A DNA stretch of 64,000 nt from Cellulomonas avistercoris (lineage in GTDB: Bacteria > Actinomycetota > Actinomycetes > Actinomycetales > Cellulomonadaceae). Made by a program: the position numbers and the translations under genes. Every line of letters begins with the position of its first letter. The first letter of the stretch is position 1. The notes beneath the pieces were generated by a model. The model worked only from the letters and a program-made list of their open reading frames with translations. It did not search any database and was not told where the DNA came from. Shown here one piece after another: positions 42,046 through 49,884 of the stretch. The stretch lies in NCBI RefSeq assembly GCF_014836445.1, contig NZ_JACSQV010000009.1:126312-190311 (forward strand). The letters are read 5' to 3'.

Positions 42046-42671
42046 CCGACTGGCGCGCGATGCGGACCGAGCCGCTGTCGGCGCAGACGGTCCGCGACGA
42101 GGCGTGGAAGCGCATCGGCCCGGTCCGCCTGGACCGCGTCGTCCCGGAGCGCGACGCGCAGGTGCTGCACCACTGGCTGACGCACCCCGCCTCCGCGTTC
42201 TGGCAGATGACGGACCTGGGCCTCGACGAGGTCCTGGCCTACGAGCAGCGGCTCGCGCGGTCCACCGACGAGCACGCGTGGATCGGCCGGGTCGACGGAC
42301 GCCCCACGTTCATGGTCGAGACGTACGACCCGTCGCGCGTCCTGCTCAAAGGCGTCTACCGGGCACGCACCGGGGACGTCGGGATGCACCTGCTCGTCGC
42401 GCCGCCGCAGCGGGCGCCGCTGCACGGACTGACCGATGCGGTCATGGCCGCGACCCTGCGCTTCTGCTTCGGCACCCTGCGCGCGCAGCGCGTCGTCGTC
42501 GAGCCGGACGTGCGCAACACGGCCATCGCCGCCAAGAACGCCGCCGCCGGGTTCCGTGTGGTCCGCGAGATCGAGCTGCCCGGCAAGCGCGCCGCGCTGT
42601 CCGTGTGCACGCGCGAGAGCTTCGCGGCCAGCCGGCTCGGCGCCACCACGACCCACGAGGACACCCGATGA
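42042..42671 (+). CDS. desC: Siderophore acyltransferase (GNAT), DesC-like
   Basis: 209 residues of the RhbD/IucB-type GNAT family: VRLDRVVPERDAQVLHHWLT, DVGMHLLVAPP, and VVVEPDVRNTAIAAKNAAAG followed by FRVVREIELPGK are characteristic. DesC homologues acylate N-hydroxycadaverine with acetyl- or succinyl-CoA. GTG 42042 overlaps the monooxygenase stop; the ATG at 42060 is an alternative. Confidence 0.9.
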   Translation: MTDWRAMRTEPLSAQTVRDEAWKRIGPVRLDRVVPERDAQVLHHWLTHPASAFWQMTDLGLDEVLAYEQRLARSTDEHAWIGRVDGRPTFMVETYDPSRVLLKGVYRARTGDVGMHLLVAPPQRAPLHGLTDAVMAATLRFCFGTLRAQRVVVEPDVRNTAIAAKNAAAGFRVVREIELPGKRAALSVCTRESFAASRLGATTTHEDTR

Positions 42672-44542
42672 CGCTCACCGACCTGCCCGTCGCCCCACCC
42701 GCGACGCACCCTCCCACCCCGGACCGGCCCGCCGCGGCCCACCGCCCGCCGCACCCCGCCGACCACCTCACGCCCGAGCACCTCGAGGCGGCGCAGCGCC
42801 ACCTCGTCACCAAGGCGATCGCCGAGCTCGCGCACGAGCGGCTGCTGGCACCGGCCGTCGACCGGACCGCGGTGACGTCCCCGGCCGACCCGCGCCGCGC
42901 CTACGTGCTGACGCTCGAGACGGCCGACGGCGTCGCCGTCGTCTACCGGTTCCGCGCCCGGCGCCTCGCGCTCGAGCACTGGGCGGTCGACGCCACCACG
43001 CTCACGCGGGAGGTCGACGGGCGGCCCGCGCCCCTCGACGTGCTCGACCTGGTGCTCGAGCTGCAGCCGCTGCTGCGGGTGCCCGACGACCTGCTCGCGC
43101 TCTACCTCGAGGAGCTGTCCTCGACCCTCGCGAGCGCCGCGTACCGCCGCGCGCACGGCGGCCCGACGAGCGCCGAGCTGCTGCACGCCGACCTGGCGAC
43201 CGTCGAGCAGGCGATGACCGAGGGGCACCCGTCGTTCATCGCCAACAACGGCCGCATCGGCTACGGCGTCGGCGAGCACGACGCGTACGCCCCCGAGGCG
43301 GGGCGTCCCGTGCGGCTCGTGTGGCTCGCGGCCCGGCGCGCCGTCAGCCACGTCGCCACGGGCGCGGGCCTCACCGAGGACGCGCTGTACCGCCACGAGC
43401 TCGACGAGTCGACGCGCGAGCGCTTCGCGGACGACCTGCGCGGCCTGGGCCTCGACCCGGCCGACTACCGCTACCTGCCCGTGCACCCGTGGCAGTGGGA
43501 GCACCGCGTCGCGGTGACCTTCGCGCCCGACGTCGCCCGCCGCGACCTCGTCCTGCTCGGCGAGTCCGACGACACCTACCGCGCGCAGCAGTCGATCCGC
43601 ACGTTCCTCAACGTCGACCGCCCCGACCGGCACTACGTGAAGACGGCCGTCGCGATCCAGAACATGGGCTTCCTGCGGGGCCTGTCGCCGGCGTACATGC
43701 GGGCGACCCCCGCCATCAACGACTGGGTCGCCGACCTCGTCGACGGCGACCCCGAGCTCGTGGCCTGCGGCGTGCGCGTGCTGCGCGAGCGCGCGTCGAT
43801 CGGCTACACGGGCGACGTCTACCACCGCACGCCGCGCCCCAGCGCGCACCGCAAGATGCTCGCGGCGCTGTGGCGCGAGCAGCCGTACGCGTTCCTCGCC
43901 CCCGGGCAGCGCGCGACGACCATGGCCGCGCTGCTGCACCGCGACGCCGCGGGCGACGCGTTCGCCACGGCCGCCGTGCGGGCCTCCGGGCTCGACCCGA
44001 CCGACTGGCTGCGCGCCTACCTGCGGGTCTACCTGCGCCCGCTCGTGCACTGCCTGCGCGCGCACGACCTGGCGTTCATGCCGCACGGCGAGAACGTGCT
44101 GCTCGTGTGGCAGGACCACGTGCCCGTCGGTGCGCTGCTCAAGGACATCGGCGAGGAGGTCGCCGTCCTGTCGGACCGTCCGCTGCCGGCCGCGGTCGAG
44201 CGCATCCGCGCGGTCGTCGACGACGACGAGAAGGCGCTGGCGATCTTCACCGACGTGCTCGACGGCGTCCTGCGGCACCTCGCGGCGATCCTCGTCACCG
44301 ACGGCGTGCTCACCGAGGAGCGGTTCTGGGGCGTCGTCGCCGACACGATCGACGCGCACCACGCCGACCACCCGGACCTGCCGTCGGGGGTCGACCTGCG
44401 CGCTCCGCGGTTCGCGCACTCGTGCCTCAACCGCCTGCAGCTGCGCAACACGCTGCAGATGGTCGACCTGGCCGACCAGTCGTCGTCGTTGATCTACGCG
44501 GGGACGCTGGCCAACCCGGTCGCGCGCGAGGAGATCGCCTGA
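42668..44542 (+). CDS. desD: NIS synthetase (IucA/IucC family), DesD-like
   Basis: 624 residues. IucA/IucC markers are HPSFIANNGRIGYG, the LPVHPWQWEH motif, KTAVAIQNMGFLRGLSP, HRKMLAALWRE and the FhuF-like region AFMPHGENVLLVWQDHV. It is an ATP-dependent condensing enzyme; DesD oligomerises and macrocyclises N-hydroxy-N-succinylcadaverine into desferrioxamine E or B. The first ~35 residues are a Pro/His/Ala-rich extension. The start overlaps the desC stop by 4 bases. Confidence 0.94.
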   Translation: MTLTDLPVAPPATHPPTPDRPAAAHRPPHPADHLTPEHLEAAQRHLVTKAIAELAHERLLAPAVDRTAVTSPADPRRAYVLTLETADGVAVVYRFRARRLALEHWAVDATTLTREVDGRPAPLDVLDLVLELQPLLRVPDDLLALYLEELSSTLASAAYRRAHGGPTSAELLHADLATVEQAMTEGHPSFIANNGRIGYGVGEHDAYAPEAGRPVRLVWLAARRAVSHVATGAGLTEDALYRHELDESTRERFADDLRGLGLDPADYRYLPVHPWQWEHRVAVTFAPDVARRDLVLLGESDDTYRAQQSIRTFLNVDRPDRHYVKTAVAIQNMGFLRGLSPAYMRATPAINDWVADLVDGDPELVACGVRVLRERASIGYTGDVYHRTPRPSAHRKMLAALWREQPYAFLAPGQRATTMAALLHRDAAGDAFATAAVRASGLDPTDWLRAYLRVYLRPLVHCLRAHDLAFMPHGENVLLVWQDHVPVGALLKDIGEEVAVLSDRPLPAAVERIRAVVDDDEKALAIFTDVLDGVLRHLAAILVTDGVLTEERFWGVVADTIDAHHADHPDLPSGVDLRAPRFAHSCLNRLQLRNTLQMVDLADQSSSLIYAGTLANPVAREEIA

Positions 44543-44543
44543 C

Positions 44544-46727
44544 ATGCGGTTCGAGCTCTTCCGCGACGCGTGGGGCGTGCCGCACGTGCGCGCGTCCGAC
44601 GAGCTCGCGCTGGCGTACGGGCAGGGCTGGGTGACCGCGCGCGACCGGACGTGGCAGGTGCAGACCGACCGGTGGCGCGCCGAGGGCCGGCTCGCCGAGC
44701 ACATCGGCGACGGCGGGGTCGCGTGGGACGTCGTCGCGCACCGCCTGCTGCTGCCGGACACCGCGCAGCGCGCGTACGCCGCGCTCGGGGACGACGACCG
44801 CGCGTGGGTCGACGCGTACACCGCCGGTGTCAACGCCGGGCTCGCGTCGGCGCCCCGGCCGGTGGAGGTCGACGAGCTCGACCGCGTGCTGGGCAGCACC
44901 ACGCCCGACGACCCGTGGCCCGCGTGGGCGCCGCTCGGGGTGTTCCTCGTGCAGCACGCGCTGTTCTCGACGTTCCCGCGCGTGCTGTGGCACGACCACC
45001 TGGTCCGCAGCGCGCGGTACTCCGGGCACCCGGGGCTCGCGGCCGTCGAACCGCTCGACCTCGTGCGCCTCTTCGACCCCGCCGCCGACGGCCCGACCAG
45101 CGGGTCCAACGCGTGGGCGCTGCACGGGTCCCGGACGACGTCGGGCGCGCCGCTGCTCGCGGGCGACCCGCACCGCGTCCTGGAGCTGCCCGGCCCCTAC
45201 CAGCAGATCCGCCTCGCGTGCCCGGAGTACGACGTGCTCGGGCTCGCGTTCCCCGGCGTGCCGGGGCTGCCGCACTTCGGCCACACCGGCGGTGCCGCGT
45301 GGGGCATCACCAACGCGGTCGCGCACGCCGCCGAGGTGTACCGCGAGCTGCTGAGCCGCGTGGGCGACGAGTGGCAGTCGCTCGGGCCGGACGGGTTCGA
45401 GCGCGTCACGCGCACGTCGGCGCAGGTGCTCGTCCGCGGTGGTGAGCCGCTGGCGCTGGACCTGCTGGAGACCGCGCGCGGGCCCGTGGTCGTGCGCGGC
45501 ATGGCGACCGGCCGGCCCGTCGACCAGGACGACGTCACGACCGGCGCGCTGCCGCAGGTCACGCTCGAGGAGGCCCGGTCGGTGCGCCTGCAGCCGCGCG
45601 TCGACGCCGATCTCGGCTTCGCGTGCCTGCGGCCGCTGCTGCGTGCCCGCACCGCCGGCGACGTCGCAGCCGCGCTCACCGGGTGGGTCGACCCCGTCAA
45701 CCGCGTCGTCGCCGCCGACACCGCGGGCGTCGTGCTCACGTTCGACGCCGGCCGGGTCGCCGACCGCGCACCGGACGACCGCGTCCTGCCGCTGCGCGCC
45801 TGGGCCGCCGCGCACACCCCGCGCCGCTGGCGCGTCCTGACGGCACCGCGCGAGGTCACCGACGCCGTGGTCGACGCGAACGAGTGGCCCGCCACCGCCG
45901 ACCGCCACCACGGCAGCGTCTACACGCCCGACCGCGCCGCGCGCCTGCGGACGCTGCTCGCGCAGCGCCCGACGTGGGACGTCGACGACCTGCCTGACCT
46001 GCACGGCGACACGCACTGGGCCGGTGCCGGGCGGCTGCTGCGCCACGTAGCCGGGCTCGCCGGGCTCAGCGCGCCCGCCGCCGCCGTGCGCGACGGCCTG
46101 CTGGCGTGGGACCTGCACATGGACGCCGGGTCCCCGCAGGCCGCGCTGCTCGCGGACCTGCGTGCGGCGCTCGTCCTGCGGATCGTCGAGGAGCCGACGC
46201 TGGTGGCGCTCGCCGCGCCGCACCGCGCCGGCCCCGCGTTCGACGCGTGGTTCAGCCTGCGCGGGCGCGTCGGCGCGGCGCTCACGGCGTTGCTCGACCG
46301 CACCGACCTGGGCATCGACGGGCCAGCGCACGTGCGCGCCGCGCTGGAGGACGTCGCGGCCCGCGCCGACGGCGGCACGTGGGGGGCCCGGCACACGGTG
46401 CTGCCCGCGCACGTGCTGGCCGACGTCCCGGGCGCCGACGTCCCGACGGTCCCCGCGCTGCCGCTGGGTGGCGACCAGGACACCGTGCGCTGCACCGGGA
46501 CCGTCCCGGGCGTGACCGACCGCGCGTTCCGCGGGTCGGTGGCCCGCTGGGTGTGGGACCTCGCGGACAGGTCGCGCAGCCGGTGGGGCGTGCCGTTCGG
46601 CACGAGCGGCGATCCGCGCAGCCCGCACTTCGCGGACCAGCACGCGACGTGGGCGGACGCGGGGACGGTCGAGGTCGTGACCGATTGGGCGCTGCTGACG
46701 CCCGAGCCGGTGGGAGTGGGGGAGTGA
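44544..46727 (+). CDS. Penicillin-acylase-like Ntn hydrolase in siderophore operon
   Basis: 727 residues of the penicillin amidase family. The start FELFRDAWGVPHVRASDELA and the self-processing junction PTSGSNAWAL, with Ser188 as the predicted N-terminal nucleophile of the beta-chain, are both conserved. Unlike classical penicillin acylases and PvdQ it has no signal peptide, so it should act in the cytoplasm. It starts one base after the NIS synthetase stop and overlaps the next gene by 4 bases, so it belongs to the siderophore operon. Related genes are reported near desferrioxamine clusters (desG). It may edit or remove acyl groups from the siderophore or supply acyl precursors. Confidence 0.9.
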   Translation: MRFELFRDAWGVPHVRASDELALAYGQGWVTARDRTWQVQTDRWRAEGRLAEHIGDGGVAWDVVAHRLLLPDTAQRAYAALGDDDRAWVDAYTAGVNAGLASAPRPVEVDELDRVLGSTTPDDPWPAWAPLGVFLVQHALFSTFPRVLWHDHLVRSARYSGHPGLAAVEPLDLVRLFDPAADGPTSGSNAWALHGSRTTSGAPLLAGDPHRVLELPGPYQQIRLACPEYDVLGLAFPGVPGLPHFGHTGGAAWGITNAVAHAAEVYRELLSRVGDEWQSLGPDGFERVTRTSAQVLVRGGEPLALDLLETARGPVVVRGMATGRPVDQDDVTTGALPQVTLEEARSVRLQPRVDADLGFACLRPLLRARTAGDVAAALTGWVDPVNRVVAADTAGVVLTFDAGRVADRAPDDRVLPLRAWAAAHTPRRWRVLTAPREVTDAVVDANEWPATADRHHGSVYTPDRAARLRTLLAQRPTWDVDDLPDLHGDTHWAGAGRLLRHVAGLAGLSAPAAAVRDGLLAWDLHMDAGSPQAALLADLRAALVLRIVEEPTLVALAAPHRAGPAFDAWFSLRGRVGAALTALLDRTDLGIDGPAHVRAALEDVAARADGGTWGARHTVLPAHVLADVPGADVPTVPALPLGGDQDTVRCTGTVPGVTDRAFRGSVARWVWDLADRSRSRWGVPFGTSGDPRSPHFADQHATWADAGTVEVVTDWALLTPEPVGVGE

Positions 46728-47329
46728 GCGTCGTGACGGGCGCGGTGGGCCTGACCGCGGCGTGGGCCGGGCTCCCCGGCGGGTCCGTGCTCGACGAGCG
46801 GTCCGTCGACGGCCTCGGCGTGCTGACCACCGCGGTGCTCGACCTCGACGCCGACCTGCCGACGCTGCACGCCTGGTGCACGGCGCGCGGCACGGCGTTC
46901 TGGGGGCTGGGCGGCCTGGGCGTCGACGAGCTGCGGGAGACCTACGCGGTGGTCGACGCCATGACGCACCACCACGCGCTGATCGTGCGCATCGACGGCA
47001 CGCCGGTCGCCCTCGTGCAGGCGTACGAGCCCGCGCTCGACCCCGTGGGGGAGGTGTACGACGTCCAGCCCGGCGACCTCGGCGCGCACGTGCTCATCGG
47101 TGCCCGGCCCCCGCGGCCCGTCGCGGGCTACGCGCCGCGCTTCGTGCGGGAGATGGCGCAGGTGCTCGCGGACCGCACGGGCGCGACGCGGATCGTCGGC
47201 GAGCCCGACGCCCGCAACGCGGCCGTGCTGCGCGTCCTGGAGCGGGCGGGTTTCACCCTCGGCCAGGAGGTCGACCTCCCCACCAAGCGCGCCCGCCTGA
47301 CGTCCTACGACGTCACACCGTCCCCCTGA
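46724..47329 (+). CDS. Second siderophore-cluster GNAT acyltransferase
   Basis: 201 residues. The C-terminal region DVQPGDLGAHVLIGARPP, RIVGEPDARNAAVLRVLERA and GFTLGQEVDLPTKRA matches RhbD/IucB-like siderophore acetyltransferases, as in DesC of the same operon. GTG 46724 overlaps the acylase stop by 4 bases; a GTG at 46733 is also possible. Two acyltransferases in one operon suggest that two different acyl groups are used, for instance succinyl and acetyl or an aryl-acyl. Confidence 0.85.
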   Translation: MSVVTGAVGLTAAWAGLPGGSVLDERSVDGLGVLTTAVLDLDADLPTLHAWCTARGTAFWGLGGLGVDELRETYAVVDAMTHHHALIVRIDGTPVALVQAYEPALDPVGEVYDVQPGDLGAHVLIGARPPRPVAGYAPRFVREMAQVLADRTGATRIVGEPDARNAAVLRVLERAGFTLGQEVDLPTKRARLTSYDVTPSP

Positions 47330-47336
47330 CCCGCCC

Positions 47337-47456
47337 ACCCCACGCCACCCCCGCCACCCACCACCGCCACCCCACCCCCGCCGAGCGCGGTACTCGACCG
47401 TCGAGCGCGGTACGAACGAGTGCCGCGCTCGGCGGTCGAGTACCGCGCTCGCGGCG
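47337..47456. repeat. GAGCGCGGTACTC palindromic repeat, copy C, with C-rich flank
   Basis: The palindromic part (47377-47456) has two forward units (GCCGAGCGCGGTACTCGACC and GTCGAGCGCGGTAC) and two inverted ones (GAGTGCCGCGCTCGGCGG and GAGTACCGCGCTCG). The C-rich tract lies before it (47337-47380), so the composite element is inverted relative to copies A and B. It separates the siderophore operon from a convergent hydrolase gene and probably terminates transcription. Confidence 0.8.
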
Positions 47457-47466
47457 GGCGCGGCCG

Positions 47467-48324
47467 CTAGCCGACGACCGCCTGCGCGAGCTCGACCACC
47501 TCGTCGGCGAGGCGCGGACCGAACCAGACCGCGTCGTTGTGGCCCGCTCCGGGCACGACCACCTCGCCCTGCAGATTGCCCACGCGCGCCGCGAGCTCCG
47601 CCGAGAGCCGCGACGGCACGACGTCGTCGTCGGTGCCGTGCAGCACGCGCACCGGGACGTCGCTGCCGTCCAGGTGCTCGGCGCTGGCGAAGCGGTCGCG
47701 CAGGATCAGCCCCACGGGCAGGAGCGGGTAGTGAGCGCGCCCGACGTCGACGAGCGACGTGAACGGGGAGCGCAGCAGGAGACCGGCGGGCGGGTCCGTC
47801 GTGGCCAGCCGCGCGGCCACGCCGGTGCCGATCGACTCGGCGACGTACAGCGTCCTGGCCCGGTCGAACCCCTCGTCGCGCAGCGCCGCGGCCGCCGCCC
47901 GCGCGTCACGGGCCAGGCCTCGCTCGCTGGGCCGGCCGGGGTTCCCGCCGTACCCGCGGTACTCCAGCAGCAGCACCGTGAAGCCCCGCGCGGCGATCTC
48001 CCGCACGACGTCGAGCCTGCCCAGCCGGTTGCCTCCATTGCCCGGCAGGTAGAGGACCGCGACCTCCCGGTCCTCGCCCGCCGGCGGCACGAGCCACGCC
48101 GCCAGCTCCAGACCGTCGTCCGTCCGCAGCACGAGGTCACGTGCGCCGGGCACACGGCCCGCGACCGTGCCGACGTCGGTCCGGTCCGGGAAGTAGACGA
48201 GGGCGCGCTGGAGCACGGTGACCAGTGTGACGACGAGCGCGACGACGGCGAGCACCGCGAGGAGCGCGCAGCCCGGGCGCCGGCCCGCCTCGGCCGACCT
48301 CCGGCGTCGACCCACGCGGCTCAC
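47467..48324 (-). CDS. Membrane-anchored alpha/beta hydrolase (BEM46-like)
   Basis: 285 residues. A basic N-terminus and one hydrophobic helix (about 18-40) precede an alpha/beta hydrolase domain: VAVLYLPGNGGNRLGRLDVV, LLLEYRGYGGNPGRPSE, nucleophile elbow VAESIGTGVA, HGTDDDVVPSRLS and GAGHNDAVWF. This is the BEM46/YqkD-type family of single-pass hydrolases with the catalytic domain probably outside the membrane. The substrate is unknown. Confidence 0.88.
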   Translation of the reverse strand: MSRVGRRRRSAEAGRRPGCALLAVLAVVALVVTLVTVLQRALVYFPDRTDVGTVAGRVPGARDLVLRTDDGLELAAWLVPPAGEDREVAVLYLPGNGGNRLGRLDVVREIAARGFTVLLLEYRGYGGNPGRPSERGLARDARAAAAALRDEGFDRARTLYVAESIGTGVAARLATTDPPAGLLLRSPFTSLVDVGRAHYPLLPVGLILRDRFASAEHLDGSDVPVRVLHGTDDDVVPSRLSAELAARVGNLQGEVVVPGAGHNDAVWFGPRLADEVVELAQAVVG

Positions 48325-48447
48325 GACGGCCTCCCTCGATCGGCGGCGACGGTTCGACGCTAGCGCGCGGGAGGCGGGTCTCCGGGAACAAGGAGGTAAG
48401 GCACCACCTGCTTGGCGTTGCCCGTGCCGGTGAGGCGAACTGGGCGA

Positions 48448-48910
48448 CTACTCGCCGATGGGGCGGCTCATCACGATGGTGGCCAGCTCGGTCGGGTCGC
48501 GGTGCTGGTCGTATCGGCGTAGCGACTCGATGTACTGCCGCTTGTCGACGTCCCAGTCGTAGGTCGCCGGCGGCTCGTCGGCGCCCTGCGCAGCGAGCAG
48601 AGTGAGATCGGCGAGCAGGCGCGTGGAGCGGCCGTTGCCGTCAGCGAACGGATGGATCCGGACGGTCTCAGCGTGAAGGGCGATCCCCAGCTGGTGGGCA
48701 GTCCAGTCCGACGTGTGCTGCCACCGGTACACCCTCGAGGACAGCGCCGACGAGGTCCTCGGTGACAGCCGTCTGGACCGCTTGCTCGAGGTCATAGACG
48801 TCGGCCTTCGTCGGCGGGTCGGACAGGACCTCGCGGGCGTGCGGAAGGAGGGTGGCCAGCTCGTCCCCGTCGAGGGGTGTCTCGCCGTACCCGGGGTCGA
48901 GCGGCGTCAC
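48448..48910 (-). pseudogene. Fic family protein, disrupted by internal deletion and frameshift
   Basis: Two overlapping frames together spell a Fic protein. The first (48910 to about 48735) reads TPLDPGYGETPLDGDELATL and ends in the region TEDLVGAVLEG. The second (to 48448) resumes with VYRWQHTSDWTAHQLGIALH and contains an intact catalytic motif HPFADGNGRSTR. The shift lies near 48731. From memory of the family, about 50 residues including the flap that positions the target are missing between the two parts, so this is more than a simple indel. The GTG at 48910 overlaps the upstream small antitoxin-like gene by 4 bases. AMPylation activity is unlikely. Confidence 0.75.
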
Positions 48911-49065
48911 GAAGCGCGGCGGGTGCGCGCGGCGACGAACTTCTCGACCTTGGGTGAGCGCACGAACTCACGCGGGACGACCCGGCCTTCGAGCTTGGCG
49001 GACACTCGCGTGGAGCGCTCAGCGGAACGCTTGACCGCGCTCTTGTCGACGACTCGACGGTTCAT
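48907..49065 (-). CDS. Small Fic-antitoxin-like protein
   Basis: 52 residues, basic and helical, starting MNRRVVDKSAVKRSAERST. It contains SAKLEG, a match to the (S/T)xxxE(G/N) inhibitory-helix motif with which VbhA-type antitoxins block the ATP site of Fic enzymes. It is immediately upstream of, and overlaps by GTGA, the Fic coding region, as in class I Fic toxin-antitoxin pairs. It appears intact although its partner is disrupted. The motif is short, so chance occurrence is possible. Confidence 0.62.
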   Translation of the reverse strand: MNRRVVDKSAVKRSAERSTRVSAKLEGRVVPREFVRSPKVEKFVAARTRRAS

Positions 49066-49133
49066 GGTCGTCTCCTCCGTCTGCCAGGGAAGTCCATGCT
49101 AACGCTGGCCTTCCGGTTGCGGTCGGCCGGTGC

Positions 49134-49508
49134 TCACCAGGCTTCGGTCAGGCGTGCGAGGCGTTCGCGGATGCTCTCGACGTCGTCCACCCGGCCGGCG
49201 GCGACGTCCATGATGAGGTCGTAGGCGTCGTCGTTCGTCGCTACCAGGCGCGTGCCGTTGACGCCCAGGAACACGATGGTGCCCGCGAGTGCGAGTCGCT
49301 CGTCCCCGTCCAGCAGGGCGTGGTTGCGAGTCAGCGAGTGGAGCAGTGCGGCCGCCTTGGTGAGGAGGTCGGGGTACGCGTCGGCTCCGGCGATCTGCGT
49401 GCGCGGTCGGGCGGCGGCGGACTCCACGAGGCCGATGTCACGCACCACCAGGTTGCCCACGACGCGTCGTGCGACGACCAGCAGCTCCTCGGCAGTGAGG
49501 TAGATCAT
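49134..49508 (-). CDS. Doc-like (death-on-curing/Fic fold) toxin
   Basis: 124 residues. Doc features are MIYLTAEELLVVARRVVG, AYPDLLTKAAALLHSLTRNH and the active-site loop, here His63-A-L-L-D-G-Asp69-Glu70-Arg71. The canonical Doc/Fic motif has Asn-Lys/Gly-Arg after the Gly, so Asn and Lys are replaced by acidic Asp and Glu, which may weaken kinase activity. It overlaps the upstream RHH antitoxin gene by 4 bases, making a standard type II toxin-antitoxin operon. GC content seems lower than in neighbouring genes. Confidence 0.8.
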   Translation of the reverse strand: MIYLTAEELLVVARRVVGNLVVRDIGLVESAAARPRTQIAGADAYPDLLTKAAALLHSLTRNHALLDGDERLALAGTIVFLGVNGTRLVATNDDAYDLIMDVAAGRVDDVESIRERLARLTEAW

Positions 49509-49708
49509 CTACCGAGACGCTCGAGTGCCTCGGCGTAGCGCGGCAGCTCGCTGTCCATGACGGCGTTGATGAGGTCCTCCCGTGACGTGCGCTCGATGTA
49601 GTCCCGCACGGCTTGCCGCGCCACGTCCTGCATGGATCGGTGCTCGACCTCCGCGCGGCGCCTCAGGGCCTCGGTCTCGGCCGTGTCGAGTCGAAGTGTC
49701 ATCGCCAT
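49505..49708 (-). CDS. Ribbon-helix-helix antitoxin
   Basis: 67 residues. The N-terminal strand MTLRLDTAETEALRRRAEVE and the helix-turn-helix RSMQDVARQAVRDYIERT are a ribbon-helix-helix (CopG/Arc) DNA-binding domain; the rest is a helical toxin-binding tail. It overlaps the Doc-like gene. Two direct GGTATCA repeats lie just upstream and are probably its autoregulatory operator. Confidence 0.82.
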   Translation of the reverse strand: MAMTLRLDTAETEALRRRAEVEHRSMQDVARQAVRDYIERTSREDLINAVMDSELPRYAEALERLGR

Positions 49709-49716
49709 GCAGTGAT

Positions 49717-49735
49717 GGTATCAGCAGCGGTATCA
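49717..49735. promoter_or_regulatory. Direct repeats GGTATCA, antitoxin operator
   Basis: GGTATCA occurs at 49717-49723 and 49729-49735, 12 bases apart, starting 8 bases upstream of the antitoxin ATG. RHH proteins typically bind such short repeats cooperatively. The region also reads TGATGGTATCA, a partial palindrome. Confidence 0.55.
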
Positions 49736-49884
49736 CCGCGCCCCGCCGGTGTTCTCGACGTCTCCCACGCGGCCGCGGCGAGGATCTCCGACGTGCCGAC
49801 GGCGCGCTCGTGCGGGAGTCTGGGGCGCTGTCGGGCGCCCCGGCGCCACACCCCGCTCGGACCGCGGAGAGTTCAGGGAGCCTC

